64,000 nucleotides of DNA from Bacteroidota bacterium (GCA_947476145.1 CANJPH010000008.1:1-64000), one strand, 5' to 3'. Positions 36,180 through 45,816 are shown, counted from the first letter of the stretch. The notes: generated by a model from the letters alone, not told the origin. A program made the numbers and translations.

Positions 36180-37538
36180 ATGAAAAATTCAAGAAGATCT
36201 TTTATTAAGAAAACGGTGAAAGCGGCCGCAGCAACTTATGCAGCTAGTATTGGCTTCTCTGCAAAGAGTTATGCCAATATAATAGGAGCCAATGACCGAG
36301 TTCGTTTGGGAGTGGTTGGTTTTTCGGATCGATTTAAACAATCCCATTTCCCTTCTTTTTTAAATCATTATAAAGAATTAAATTTTGATATTGTTGCTGT
36401 TTCAGATATTTGGAAGCTAAGAAGAGAAGAAGGGGGCGCATTTTTAAAAGATAAAATGGGTCACGATATTAGAGTTGCTAATAATAATGAGGAGTTGTAT
36501 TCCAAAAAAGATATAGATGGTGTATTTATTAGTACAGCCGATTTCCAACATGCCATACATGCAGTAGAAGCCGTTAATGCTGGAATGGATGTATACTGTG
36601 AAAAGCCTTTTGCAGAGACCATGGAAGATAATAGAATGGCTTTAAAAGCCATTAAGGCAACGGATAGAATTGTACAAATTGGTTCACAACGAAGAAGTGG
36701 TACCAATTATAAAGCTGCAGCCGATTTTATACAAGCAGGAAAATTTGGCCCCATTACGATGGTAGAACTAACATGGAATGTAAACCAGCCAGGACGTTGG
36801 AGAAGACCAGCATTGGTAGCGCAGTGTAAAGAAGAAGATTTAGATTGGAAACGCTATTTATTAAATAGACCTTATGAGAATTTTGATCCAAGAAAATATT
36901 TAGAGTACAGGTTGTTTTGGCCTTATTCATCAGGCATGCCAGGACAGTGGATGAGTCATCAGATTGATACTGTGCATTGGTTTAGTCAATTACCACATCC
37001 AAGAAGTGTAACTGCAAACGGAGGTGTTTATGCATGGAAGGACGGACGAAAAAATTGGGATACTACCACAGCCGTATTTGATTATGGACCTTTAGATAAT
37101 ATGAAGGACGGTTTTCAAGTAGTTTTTATGTCTCGTATGCACAATGGAGACGATAGTCCCACTGAAATGTACTTTTCAAATGGAGGTCAATTAAATTTAA
37201 TCAACAATACCGTTTCTCCAAAGGGTGGACTCACTGCTGGGTTTGCAAAAGCAATGGGGATGGAAGCGAATTTATTACCTGAATTAAGTTTAACCGAACC
37301 TACAATTAAAGCTGCGGCTGGAGCCAATACAGGAGGAGATATTTTAACCTCGGCGCATGTAAGAAATTGGATGGAATGTATCAGGTCACGAAAACAACCC
37401 AATGCACCCGTAGAAGCTGGTTACCAGCATTCCATTGCAACCATCATGACCAATGCAGCTTGTAGAACAGGTCAAAAAGTAACTTTTGATTCTGTTCATC
37501 AGGAAGTAATGGTAGACGGCAAGCCTTTCAAGTATTAA
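36180..37538 (+). CDS. Tat-exported Gfo/Idh/MocA family oxidoreductase
   Basis: NAD(P)-dependent sugar oxidoreductase of 452 residues. The N-terminus SRRSFIKKTVKAAAATYAAS is a twin-arginine signal, so the folded protein with its cofactor is exported. The Rossmann part starts LGVVGFSDRF and contains the CEKPFAETMED motif, whose Lys is catalytic in this family. The C-terminal domain has MPGQWMSHQIDTVHWF and ends near KPFKY. Exported Gfo/Idh enzymes of this kind are known to act at C3 of glycosides next to DUF1080 partners, as here. It ends at a bidirectional terminator at 37541-37577. Confidence 0.9.
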   Translation: MKNSRRSFIKKTVKAAAATYAASIGFSAKSYANIIGANDRVRLGVVGFSDRFKQSHFPSFLNHYKELNFDIVAVSDIWKLRREEGGAFLKDKMGHDIRVANNNEELYSKKDIDGVFISTADFQHAIHAVEAVNAGMDVYCEKPFAETMEDNRMALKAIKATDRIVQIGSQRRSGTNYKAAADFIQAGKFGPITMVELTWNVNQPGRWRRPALVAQCKEEDLDWKRYLLNRPYENFDPRKYLEYRLFWPYSSGMPGQWMSHQIDTVHWFSQLPHPRSVTANGGVYAWKDGRKNWDTTTAVFDYGPLDNMKDGFQVVFMSRMHNGDDSPTEMYFSNGGQLNLINNTVSPKGGLTAGFAKAMGMEANLLPELSLTEPTIKAAAGANTGGDILTSAHVRNWMECIRSRKQPNAPVEAGYQHSIATIMTNAACRTGQKVTFDSVHQEVMVDGKPFKY

Positions 37539-37540
37539 TA

Positions 37541-37577
37541 AAACAGCCCTTCATAAAATGTAAGGGCTGTTTTATTT
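37541..37577. terminator. bidirectional terminator between the oxidoreductase and glgP genes
   Basis: Arms AAACAGCCCTT (37541-37551) and AAGGGCTGTTT (37562-37572) with a 10-base loop and T-rich continuation TATTTTTA. It lies between convergent genes. Confidence 0.88.
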
Positions 37578-39236
37578 TTATGTGGTTTTGTACATTTTTT
37601 CGTAATACTCCTCGGCCATTCTATTACTATCAAATTGGAAACGAACATCATTCATTCCATTTTTGGTAATTGAGCGCCAGGTATCCCGCTTTTCGTAATA
37701 CATAGGTACAATCTCGTTTTCTAATATTTTGTATAACTCTTCTAAATCGTAATCGTCTTGTTCCTGTGTGCTCATGTTTCCGTAATCAGCTTTAGGCACT
37801 ACGAAACCATTGTGACCGTGGCTCACAAATTCTGGTATCCATCCGTCGTCCGTCGAAAAGTTAACTGCTCCATTCATCGCTGCAGTCATACCAGAGGTTC
37901 CTGAGGCTTCTCTTGGAACTCTTGGATTATTTAACCACACATCAGAAGCTTGTTTTAAACGCTTACTTAATCCCAATTCATATCCAATTAATACCGCAAC
38001 ATTTTTATAATTCTTACTTAAGTGTACTAAGTTATTAAATTGAGAGATCGCAGGATAATCAACAGGGTAGGGCTTTCCTGCAAAAATAATTTGTACTGGA
38101 TGCTTTAAATTGGCTAATAATTTTTCAAAGCGTTCTAAATCCCAAGAAAGGAAATCGGCACGTTTGTATCCAGCAAATCTTCTGGCCCATACAATGGTTA
38201 AGACATTGGGGTCAAATACTTTTCCAGTTTGATCGGCAACAATTTCAAAAGCACGCTTTTTCAAATACATTTTTCGATCATCAAAACCAGCATCGTCATT
38301 GGCTTCAGAAAATTTATACAATTGCTTGTCGGCCCAATAGCGCCAGTTTTGCGCATTGGTGATATGATCAATTGGACAGATGCCTTCATACTTACCCCAC
38401 ATTTCACGGCTTACATGTCCATGTAATTCAGATACTCCATTGGCCTTACGTGCAAAACGCAATGCTGCTAAAGAGTGATTGAATTGGTCATCATGTATGC
38501 CCGTTAATTTCCTTACTTCGTCAATGCTTAAGCCACAGAAATATCCCATTTTATGACATAAATAAATATCATGCTTTTCATTACCTGCTTCTTCGGGGGT
38601 ATGTGTTGTAAATACCAAACGCTTTTTCACTTCGTCTAAGGACTTGTATTTATTTAATAAGTAAAATGCACTCGAAAAACCGTGTGCTTCGTTTAAGTGG
38701 TATACTTCTGGTTCAAAATTTAGTTCATCTATTAATTTGGCTCCACCCACACCCAGTAATATAAACTGCGCCACTTTGGTAGCTACGTTAGCATCGTATA
38801 AACGGTGTGTAATAGTCTGAGAAACGTAATCGTTCTCAGGTAAGTCCGTACTTAATAAAAACAAGGGCGCACTACAAAATGTATTGGGTGCTAAATAAAA
38901 TGCTTTCACCCAAACTGGATGATCATGAATCATAATTTGGTACTTAATACCTGTATCTTCCAGGAAGCTATATATTTTCTCCATGAAAGTCACCTGTAAG
39001 GTTTGATCCTGATTTCTAGCTTGATCATAATAACCATATTTCCAAAGGATCCCTACGCCAATCATGTTTTGATTTAATTCATATGCGCTTCTTAAATGGG
39101 AACCCGCTAAAAAGCCTAAACCACCACTGTAAATTTTCAAGGGTTGGTGAATCGCAAATTCCATAGAAAAGTAGGCTGCCTTTTTCTTAAACTGTTCGTT
39201 TATTTTATAAGGCACCTGGTAATTTCTAAAACTCAT
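37578..39236 (-). CDS. short-form alpha-glucan phosphorylase (GT35), PLP-lysine position is Thr
   Basis: Member of the short GT35 glycogen/alpha-glucan phosphorylase group, 552 residues, cytoplasmic. YFSMEFAIHQPLKIYSGGLG opens the catalytic domain, VYHLNEAHG and ARRFAGYKRAD are typical, and the C-terminal block EASGTSGM (443-450) is clear. In classical glycogen phosphorylases the residue after the Met of this block is the Lys that binds PLP (K680 in the muscle enzyme). Here codon 37886-37884 is ACT, giving Thr451. The rest of the site looks intact. The protein may therefore use a different cofactor arrangement, or be a non-phosphorolytic homologue. It could work with the GH13 amylase at 6148. 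Confidence 0.85.
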   Translation of the reverse strand: MSFRNYQVPYKINEQFKKKAAYFSMEFAIHQPLKIYSGGLGFLAGSHLRSAYELNQNMIGVGILWKYGYYDQARNQDQTLQVTFMEKIYSFLEDTGIKYQIMIHDHPVWVKAFYLAPNTFCSAPLFLLSTDLPENDYVSQTITHRLYDANVATKVAQFILLGVGGAKLIDELNFEPEVYHLNEAHGFSSAFYLLNKYKSLDEVKKRLVFTTHTPEEAGNEKHDIYLCHKMGYFCGLSIDEVRKLTGIHDDQFNHSLAALRFARKANGVSELHGHVSREMWGKYEGICPIDHITNAQNWRYWADKQLYKFSEANDDAGFDDRKMYLKKRAFEIVADQTGKVFDPNVLTIVWARRFAGYKRADFLSWDLERFEKLLANLKHPVQIIFAGKPYPVDYPAISQFNNLVHLSKNYKNVAVLIGYELGLSKRLKQASDVWLNNPRVPREASGTSGMTAAMNGAVNFSTDDGWIPEFVSHGHNGFVVPKADYGNMSTQEQDDYDLEELYKILENEIVPMYYEKRDTWRSITKNGMNDVRFQFDSNRMAEEYYEKMYKTT

Positions 39237-39344
39237 AGGATAGGACGTTTGTTAATTTGAATGCAATATAATGGTATTTACCTAAAATGTACTTTTTACA
39301 CATTAACTGTGTATAACATGCTAATTTTAACCGCTAATTGTGGA

Positions 39345-40283
39345 TTATTTCTTCTTTTTTATCCTCTTTTTGCGGTTGAAACTTTCGTCAAAACTGCATT
39401 TTATGCCTCTGTGATTTCCGCAATTGCCATCCTCTTTAATAGATATATTATTGTCCTGAATAATAAATTGAATATGACAGGCGTCTCCTTTTTCAGAATA
39501 GGTGGCTATGTTCTTTTTAAATTTTAATATACCCTTCAGTTCTCCAATGCAGCCTTCCCCTTTTTCGGTGTGCAAGAAAAATTGATATTTATCTGTTGCG
39601 CCATTGTCTCGAAGTGTAATAAAATTTTTAGCATCCTGATCATAATTTCCGCTATGTTCATTTTTGCTAGGTAAAGTGTCAATAGGGTTTATAATGTTTT
39701 TATTCACTAGCTTAATATTATTATCAAAGTAAATAGTTTTAAAAGCGCCATCCGAAAAGGCCCAAGCCTTTTTCTCATTATAAAGTACATTGTCTTTATT
39801 ATAATTGTCTTCTTCCAATAAAAACGAGGGCTCATTATTAATATACAATGACTTATCGTTTTCTCGACTATTGCCTTTATTAAATTCGATAATAGATTTA
39901 TAATCCAAGAATTTATTATCCTTGTTAAATACCAAAATGCCAATTTCTGTTTTTTTGGGTTGCTTGATTTTTATTAATAAATAATATTCAGTCTCCTTTT
40001 CTATTTTAAAAAGAGGGTGTATGGTAGCTTTTTTATTTTTTGCTGCTAGTATTTTTTCAAGCACATCAGCGGGTACGATTTGACTTAAGGCATTGCGGCT
40101 AATTTGGATACTATCACTAAATTGATTTAAGCTAGTGTCAGATAGATTTATGGGTAGTTTGGCAGGATTAAAAACTTTTACAAGATCATTTATTTTGATA
40201 GGTCCGTCCCCCGATAAGTCGGTGGGTTTATCCCCGCAAGCAAAGAGAAAAAAGGTAAATCCAAGAAATAGCAATTTACGCAT
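39345..40283 (-). CDS. lipoprotein of unknown function
   Basis: A 312-residue protein from the ATG at 40283 (MRKLLFLGFTFFLFACGDKP), which ends in a lipobox-like LFAC with Cys at residue 16. The longer frame from 40313 would hide the signal. The mature part is Lys/Asn-rich with a beta-rich middle. Its C-terminal third contains four cysteines (KGEGCIGELKG, KGDACHIQF, DGNCGNHRGIKC) that may form disulfides, then a basic tail of Lys/Arg. No family is recognised. It is divergent from the Nramp-Usp gene, with a 69-base gap. Confidence 0.65.
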   Translation of the reverse strand: MRKLLFLGFTFFLFACGDKPTDLSGDGPIKINDLVKVFNPAKLPINLSDTSLNQFSDSIQISRNALSQIVPADVLEKILAAKNKKATIHPLFKIEKETEYYLLIKIKQPKKTEIGILVFNKDNKFLDYKSIIEFNKGNSRENDKSLYINNEPSFLLEEDNYNKDNVLYNEKKAWAFSDGAFKTIYFDNNIKLVNKNIINPIDTLPSKNEHSGNYDQDAKNFITLRDNGATDKYQFFLHTEKGEGCIGELKGILKFKKNIATYSEKGDACHIQFIIQDNNISIKEDGNCGNHRGIKCSFDESFNRKKRIKKKK

Positions 40284-40352
40284 GGGATTGTTTTTATAAA
40301 AATAGACTATCAATTTGAGTTATACAAGCGTTTATGATTAATTTTACATAGA

Positions 40353-42245
40353 ATGAATTCCGAAAAATCATTAGATACTTTACATGAATCCGTACCTACT
40401 GGTCAAAAAACGGGTTGGCGTAAACTTTTAGCGTTTATTGGCCCTGCTTATCTGGTAAGCGTGGGTTATATGGATCCAGGGAATTGGGCCACCGATTTAG
40501 CAGGAGGGGCCGCTTTTGGGTATCAATTGATTTGGGTTTTATTACTTAGTAATTTAATGGCAGTATTGTTACAAAGTTTAAGTGCTAGGTTAGGCATTGT
40601 TAGGCGCTTAGATTTAGCCCAGGTAAATAGGGAAACCTATCCACCCGTTGTAAATTTCTCATTGTATGTGTTGGCGGAACTAGCTATTACTGCTACCGAT
40701 TTAGCCGAAGTATTGGGAATGGCTATAGGTATTAAATTACTAACAGGTATGCCTTTGATGTATGGCACCATTATTACGGTAACAGATACTTTTCTGTTCT
40801 TGTTTTTACAACGCTATGGAATCCGAAAAATGGAAGCCTTTATTATTTTATTAGTCGCTACTATTGGGTTTAGTTTTTTTATACAATTATTTATTGCCAA
40901 ACCCGATTTATCATATGCTATTAAAGGGTTTATTCCTTCTAGATTATCTCCCGAGGCTTTATATATAGCAGTGGGTATTATTGGGGCTACTGTGATGCCA
41001 CATAATTTGTATTTACACTCAGCTTTGGTACAAACGCGCAAAATAAATAGAACCGTACCTGGAATTAAAAAATCTATATTTTATAATTTTATTGATACGG
41101 TGGTAGCCTTGAACGCAGCTTTCTTTGTGAATGCAGCTATTTTAATTTTAGCAGCCACTGCATTTTATGCAACGGGTCATAAGGAGGTTGCTAAAATTGA
41201 GGAAGCACATTCCTTATTGGCTCCTTTATTAGGCTCTAAATTAGCGCCTATATTATTTGCGGTGGCCTTAATTGCAGCAGGTCAAAGTTCAACTGTGACA
41301 GGCACTTTAGCAGGTCAAATTGTAATGGAAGGGTATTTAAAAATTAGATTAAACCCTTGGATTAGACGTTTAATAACACGTTTGGTTGCGATTGTACCAG
41401 CCATTTTAGTCATCGGTTTTATGGGAGAAGATCATGTGGACGCCTTACTTATTTTTAGTCAGGTGATATTGAGTTTGCAATTAGGATATGCGGTCATCCC
41501 ATTGATCCATTTTGTGAGTGATAAAACTACGATGGGTGAATTTGCCATTGGATGGAAAATTAAAACCTTGGCTTGGATCGTAGCTGCGGTATTGGTTTAT
41601 TTAAATGGAAATTTAGTATTCAATTTTGTGGATGATTTCTTTCATCAATCAGGCCATATAACGCTAAAATTATTATTGGGTTTATTCGTACTATTTTTTA
41701 TTAGTTTGTTATTATACATTGTAATTTATCCATTATTAAGTTCAAGGAACAAGAAAAAAATAACCGATCTACATGGTGAAGACATTGAGTTGGATTGGAC
41801 GCATACCGAACCGGTAAAACGTATAGCTATTGCTGTAGATTTTTCATCAAGTGATCAAAAGTTAATTAAAACGGCTATTGCGCACGCTATGCAACAAGTA
41901 ACTGGCGATAAAGCCAATCAAACTGAATTTATATTTATTCATGTGGTAGAAAGTGTTGCTGCTAATTACTTGTTAGAAGCAAGCGATGACGAAGAATCCA
42001 GAAAAGACCAAGAAAGACTTAACAACTACACGAATGCATTAAGAGATAAAGGATATAATGCTATATGGGCCATTGGGTATCAAAATAGAGTGAAAGAAAT
42101 AGTCAGAATTGTGAAGGAAAAAGACGCACAATTGTTAGTCATGGGCGCACATCAACATAAGGGCTGGAAGGACTATTTCTTTGGTGAAACCATCGAGGCA
42201 GTAAGGCATAGCGTGTCAATCCCTGTTTTAATAGTGAACGACTAA
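40353..42245 (+). CDS. Nramp metal transporter fused to a Usp-like domain
   Basis: Inner-membrane, proton-coupled importer of Mn2+/Fe2+ type, 630 residues. Residues 20-440 hold about eleven membrane helices. TM1 carries [16 protein letters not shown] with the metal-binding Asp and Asn. TM6 carries [13 protein letters not shown], where Met is the residue that selects for transition metals. After a short linker, residues 480-630 form a universal stress protein domain ([20 protein letters not shown] ... VLIVND). Its nucleotide loop reads [15 protein letters not shown], missing the second Gly and the final Ser/Thr of the ATP-binding motif. The Usp part may sense a ligand and modulate transport; this is inference. 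Confidence 0.9.
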   Translation: MNSEKSLDTLHESVPTGQKTGWRKLLAFIGPAYLVSVGYMDPGNWATDLAGGAAFGYQLIWVLLLSNLMAVLLQSLSARLGIVRRLDLAQVNRETYPPVVNFSLYVLAELAITATDLAEVLGMAIGIKLLTGMPLMYGTIITVTDTFLFLFLQRYGIRKMEAFIILLVATIGFSFFIQLFIAKPDLSYAIKGFIPSRLSPEALYIAVGIIGATVMPHNLYLHSALVQTRKINRTVPGIKKSIFYNFIDTVVALNAAFFVNAAILILAATAFYATGHKEVAKIEEAHSLLAPLLGSKLAPILFAVALIAAGQSSTVTGTLAGQIVMEGYLKIRLNPWIRRLITRLVAIVPAILVIGFMGEDHVDALLIFSQVILSLQLGYAVIPLIHFVSDKTTMGEFAIGWKIKTLAWIVAAVLVYLNGNLVFNFVDDFFHQSGHITLKLLLGLFVLFFISLLLYIVIYPLLSSRNKKKITDLHGEDIELDWTHTEPVKRIAIAVDFSSSDQKLIKTAIAHAMQQVTGDKANQTEFIFIHVVESVAANYLLEASDDEESRKDQERLNNYTNALRDKGYNAIWAIGYQNRVKEIVRIVKEKDAQLLVMGAHQHKGWKDYFFGETIEAVRHSVSIPVLIVND

Positions 42246-42296
42246 TTTATCCCTCTTTTTACTGAGGATTATCATTCATTTTCTTGCTACATTTTG

Positions 42297-42304
42297 TACA
42301 TTTG
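42297..42304 (+). promoter_or_regulatory. -7 box upstream of icd
   Basis: TACATTTG matches TAnnTTTG and lies 20 bases before the icd ATG; no TTG is found at the usual -33 distance, so the promoter is likely but incomplete by consensus. Confidence 0.4.
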
Positions 42305-42324
42305 CATACAAAATTTTAAAAGCT

Positions 42325-43554
42325 ATGGGACAAAAAATTAAAGTAGCCAATCCGGTGGTTGAATTGGATGGTGATGAAATGACCAGAATTATTTGGAAGT
42401 TTATTAAGGACAAATTAATCCTACCTTATTTAGACATTGATATTAAATACTATGACTTAGGTATGGAATATCGTGATGAGACCAACGACCAGGTAACCAT
42501 TGATGCTGCAAATGCAATTAAACAATATGGTGTGGGTATTAAATGTGCTACCATTACACCCGACGAACAAAGAGTAGAGGAGTTTAAGTTAAAGCAAATG
42601 TGGAAGAGTCCAAACGGGACCATTCGTAATATATTAGATGGCACCGTTTTTAGAGAGCCTATTGTTTGTAATAATGTGCCTCGTTTAGTGCCTAATTGGA
42701 CAGCACCTATTTGTATAGGTCGTCATGCTTTTGGGGATCAGTATCGTGCTACCGATTTTGTTACTAAAGGAAAAGGAAAATTAACGGTGAAGTTTGAAGG
42801 CGAAGATGGAACCATACAAGAGTTTGAAGTATTTAACTTTAAAGGAGATGGGGTTGCATTAACTATGTACAATACCGACGAAAGTATTTATGGTTTTGCA
42901 CGTGCTTGTTTTAACCAAGCCTTGGCTAAAAAATGGCCTTTATACCTGTCTACTAAAAACACCATTTTGAAAAAGTATGATGGTCGTTTTAAAGATATTT
43001 TTGAAGAAGTTTACCAAGGAGAATTTAAAGCGAAATATGCCGAAGCAGGAATCACTTATGAGCACCGTTTAATTGATGATATGGTAGCAAGTGCATTAAA
43101 ATGGAATGGTAATTTTGTGTGGGCTTGTAAAAACTATGATGGTGACGTACAATCTGATACCGTAGCGCAAGGGTTTGGTTCTCTAGGTTTAATGACTTCT
43201 ACTTTAATTACACCCGACGGTAAAGTAATGGAAGCAGAAGCGGCACACGGAACGGTAACGCGTCACTTCCGTGAGCACCAAAAAGGAAACAGAACTTCTA
43301 CCAACCCAATTGCTTCCATCTTTGCATGGACAAGAGGGTTAGAGTTTAGAGGTCAATTAGATAATAACCAAGAATTAATTCGTTTCTCTAAAGCATTGGA
43401 AGATGTATGTGTGGAAACTGTTGAGTCTGGTATCATGACCAAGGACTTGGCAGTTTGTGTTCACGGAAATAAAGTAAGCCATGGTGAACACTATGTGTAT
43501 ACAGAGGAGTTTTTGGATGCATTGGATGCAAACCTTCAAAAGAAACTAGCGTAA
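42325..43554 (+). CDS. icd: NADP-dependent isocitrate dehydrogenase (eukaryotic-like dimeric type)
   Basis: TCA-cycle enzyme oxidising isocitrate to 2-oxoglutarate, 409 residues, cytoplasmic. The N-terminal [20 protein letters not shown] and [21 protein letters not shown] place it in the type II (mitochondrial/cytosolic-like) IDH group rather than the E. coli type. [27 protein letters not shown] and [14 protein letters not shown] contain substrate, metal and coenzyme residues; HGTVTRH is typical for NADP preference. The stop lies within a repeated sequence, and the last codons KKLA-stop are duplicated downstream (see 43542-43733). Confidence 0.95.
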   Translation: MGQKIKVANPVVELDGDEMTRIIWKFIKDKLILPYLDIDIKYYDLGMEYRDETNDQVTIDAANAIKQYGVGIKCATITPDEQRVEEFKLKQMWKSPNGTIRNILDGTVFREPIVCNNVPRLVPNWTAPICIGRHAFGDQYRATDFVTKGKGKLTVKFEGEDGTIQEFEVFNFKGDGVALTMYNTDESIYGFARACFNQALAKKWPLYLSTKNTILKKYDGRFKDIFEEVYQGEFKAKYAEAGITYEHRLIDDMVASALKWNGNFVWACKNYDGDVQSDTVAQGFGSLGLMTSTLITPDGKVMEAEAAHGTVTRHFREHQKGNRTSTNPIASIFAWTRGLEFRGQLDNNQELIRFSKALEDVCVETVESGIMTKDLAVCVHGNKVSHGEHYVYTEEFLDALDANLQKKLA

Positions 43555-43733
43555 AAGAATATCGCTAGTCTCTTTTGAATCTCTTATGATTTTATTTATT
43601 TTGACAAATAAATTGGAAAAGAAACTAGCGTAAAAGAATATCGCTAGTCTCTTTTGAATCTCTTATGATTTTATTTATTTTGACAAATAAATTGGAAAAG
43701 AAACTAGCGTAAAAGAATCAGAAACTAGCGTAA
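43542..43733 (+). repeat. tandem repeat copying the icd 3' end and its hairpin
   Basis: Two identical 79-base units (43542-43620 and 43621-43699), then a 19-base partial copy (43700-43718) and a 13-base one (43721-43733). Each begins GAAACTAGCGTAA, that is, the last icd codons and stop. Inside each full unit, ACTAGCG and CGCTAGT form a 7-bp hairpin with an 11-base loop, followed by CTCTTTT, which looks like a terminator. Duplicated copies thus give tandem terminators, or a small RNA tail. Identity between the copies suggests recent slippage or unequal recombination. Confidence 0.9.
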
Positions 43734-43758
43734 TAAATCCGCAGGTTTGCTTGGTATA

Positions 43759-43797
43759 TAAAAAACCCGATAGCTCATTACTATCGGGTTTTTTATA
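43759..43797. terminator. bidirectional intrinsic terminator
   Basis: Arms AAAAAACCCGATAG (43760-43773) and CTATCGGGTTTTTT (43781-43794) with a CTCATTA loop. It separates icd from the convergent Cys-rich protein gene. Confidence 0.9.
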
Positions 43798-43837
43798 CTG
43801 GTATGAATATCTAAATAAATTATAGATAATCCTTCAA

Positions 43838-44020
43838 TTACTTCTTTTTCATTTCAGCACACTTGCCGTCCTTCATACATTCTTTTGTGCACTTATGTTT
43901 TGCTTTCGTTTCTTTTTTGCATTCAGTACATTTAGATTTGTCTTTACACTTGCCATCGCAATTAGCCATTGCAGATAAACTTAATGCAAGACCCAAGAAC
44001 AAGATTGATATTTTTTTCAT
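43838..44020 (-). CDS. small secreted Cys/Lys-rich protein
   Basis: A 60-residue protein with a signal peptide (MKKISILFLGLALSLSAMA, cleavage near residue 19) and a mature part of about 41 residues holding seven cysteines spaced as C-X3-C and C-X2/3/4-C pairs, with many lysines and no aromatic residues. This composition fits a periplasmic metal-binding or disulfide-rich miniprotein; it resembles metallothionein-like or EF-0163-type secreted proteins only in general terms, and I recognise no family. It follows the PafA-like gene by 58 bases on the same strand and is bounded by the terminator at 43759-43797. Confidence 0.7.
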   Translation of the reverse strand: MKKISILFLGLALSLSAMANCDGKCKDKSKCTECKKETKAKHKCTKECMKDGKCAEMKKK

Positions 44021-44078
44021 AGTTGTTATATTAGAGGGTAAAATTAAAGAAAAAACGGTTAAGGTTTTATGATTTTTA

Positions 44079-45725
44079 TCATTTTAACACTTCTAAAATA
44101 GGGTTTCCAATACTTCCACTAGGCATTTGAATACCTAAAAGGGTTGAAATAGTAGGGGCAATGTCCGTCATATAACTCATTCTATTTACATTCCCTTTTT
44201 TGATCCCTTTACCATAAAAATACAAAGGGATATGAGAGTCATAGTTATAGAACACACCATGACTCGCACCCGTTGGATAGCCATCAATCACGCCAGATTT
44301 TAACAACACAGTTAAATCTCCGCTTCTTTGTGGGGTGTAACCATTTAATAACATTTCCCTAATTAATTGAGGCAATGGCGCTAAAGCTGCATTGCGGTTA
44401 TATACTACTTGTAATACATTGGGCTTACTCTCTAAAAATTTAGTAATTAAACTGGTAAGTTGAGCATCGTTTATTTGTAAGCTATCCATTAACTTATGGT
44501 TAAAGTAAATAGTAGATTCATAAACACTGCTAATGAGTTCTTTTTTTAAATTATTGGTCGTTAAAAGGCTATTTAAATCCTTTGCTAAATCGGCAGAAAC
44601 GTAATAATCGGCAGGAAGTTTATTCTTTTTTGCAAATCCTGGAATCGGCGCTATAGCATGGTCGGCAGTTAAAAATAGGGTGTAGTTGTCTTTACCAATT
44701 TGCTTATCTAAATAAGCAAAAAAATCGGCCAACACCTCGTCTAATTTAATATATCCATCAAGTGACTCCCATGAATAAGGGCCAAAATTATGTCCGATAT
44801 AATCAGGGGTAGAGAAACTTAAGGTAAGTAAATCAGTGATGGAGTCTGCGCCTAAATGCTCATTTTGAATGGTTTCTTTTGCAAATTCAGTAATTAAATT
44901 ATTTCCTTGTGGTATCGAAAACAATCTTTTATAATCCTTCCCAATTAATTTGGTTAAATCAAATGGGAAATTAATTTTCACTTTCTCGTCGTAAAACCCC
45001 GTCTCATAGGCGTTCACATCATCATCACAATTTTTTTCATACACTTCTTTTGGCAAACTTAAATTCCAACCTTGCTTATAATATTCGTCTACTTTATGTA
45101 AATTATTAAAATTGGTAGCCCATTGAGGTAAACTTTCTTGATAATAAGTAGAGGAAATCATATTGCCTGATTCGCCATCATACCAATAGGCAGCATTCGC
45201 AGCATGACCTGCAGGGATAATAGAACCTCTGTCCTTTAGTGAAATGCCTATTACTTTACTTTGAAAATTGTTAGATAATTTCAATTCATCTCCAATCGTA
45301 GAAGTCCATAAGTTTTTTGGACTCATCTTACCTGAAGTCTGGTTATTACTTCCAATACTAGAAACAGACTTATCTTCTACACAATATTCCGTTTTACCTG
45401 TAAGATTATTAAACCAACTATTGCCTACAATTCCGTGAATAGCAGGAACCGAACCTGTAAAGATTGCAGCATGACCGGGGGCCGTTACAGTATGAACATA
45501 GGGGATTAGGGTGTAATTACAAGATGCTCCTTCGTTCGCTAGTTTTAAAAATCCATTTTTAGATTTAAAAAACGCACTGTATCTATTCACATTGTCCCAT
45601 CGCATCTGATCAATAACAATACCAATGACTAATTTGGGTTTAGCATTGCTGTTGTTATTTTGTTGTTTTTGAGCAGAAGCTGTAAGCGTAAACAAAAAAA
45701 TCATTGACAATATGAAAAGTCTCAT
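44079..45725 (-). CDS. PafA-like alkaline phosphatase family protein
   Basis: Secreted metal-dependent phosphomonoesterase or phosphodiesterase, 548 residues, with signal peptide MRLFILSMIFLFTLTASAQ. The mature start LVIGIVIDQMRWD holds a metal-binding Asp. VTAPGHAAIFTG contains the nucleophile Thr of PafA-type enzymes. PDYIGHNFGPYS and LTADHAIAP carry the second set of metal-binding Asp and His residues, and ASHGVFYNYDSHIPLYFYG the last His. PafA enzymes release phosphate from organic esters outside the cell. The gene precedes the Cys-rich miniprotein; no Pho-box was looked for with certainty. Confidence 0.9.
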   Translation of the reverse strand: MRLFILSMIFLFTLTASAQKQQNNNSNAKPKLVIGIVIDQMRWDNVNRYSAFFKSKNGFLKLANEGASCNYTLIPYVHTVTAPGHAAIFTGSVPAIHGIVGNSWFNNLTGKTEYCVEDKSVSSIGSNNQTSGKMSPKNLWTSTIGDELKLSNNFQSKVIGISLKDRGSIIPAGHAANAAYWYDGESGNMISSTYYQESLPQWATNFNNLHKVDEYYKQGWNLSLPKEVYEKNCDDDVNAYETGFYDEKVKINFPFDLTKLIGKDYKRLFSIPQGNNLITEFAKETIQNEHLGADSITDLLTLSFSTPDYIGHNFGPYSWESLDGYIKLDEVLADFFAYLDKQIGKDNYTLFLTADHAIAPIPGFAKKNKLPADYYVSADLAKDLNSLLTTNNLKKELISSVYESTIYFNHKLMDSLQINDAQLTSLITKFLESKPNVLQVVYNRNAALAPLPQLIREMLLNGYTPQRSGDLTVLLKSGVIDGYPTGASHGVFYNYDSHIPLYFYGKGIKKGNVNRMSYMTDIAPTISTLLGIQMPSGSIGNPILEVLK

Positions 45726-45816
45726 AAGGGTTGGTTTTATTAGGCTGCAATTTACTGAATTATTAGTGCTTTAAAAGACAAAAAATGATTAAATTTGCAT
45801 TACTAATTAATACTAT

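Noticed and set aside
39261-39527. 88-residue open frame on the plus strand between glgP and the lipoprotein gene
   Set aside because: More than half of it overlaps the lipoprotein gene on the other strand, its composition is not coding-like, and no start signal is seen.
43542-43733. Possible CRISPR array
   Set aside because: The units are contiguous 79-base copies without unique spacers, and they repeat the icd 3' end.
43863-44072. 69-residue plus-strand open frame opposite the Cys-rich miniprotein gene
   Set aside because: The minus-strand frame has a clean signal peptide and regular Cys spacing; the plus frame is its shadow.
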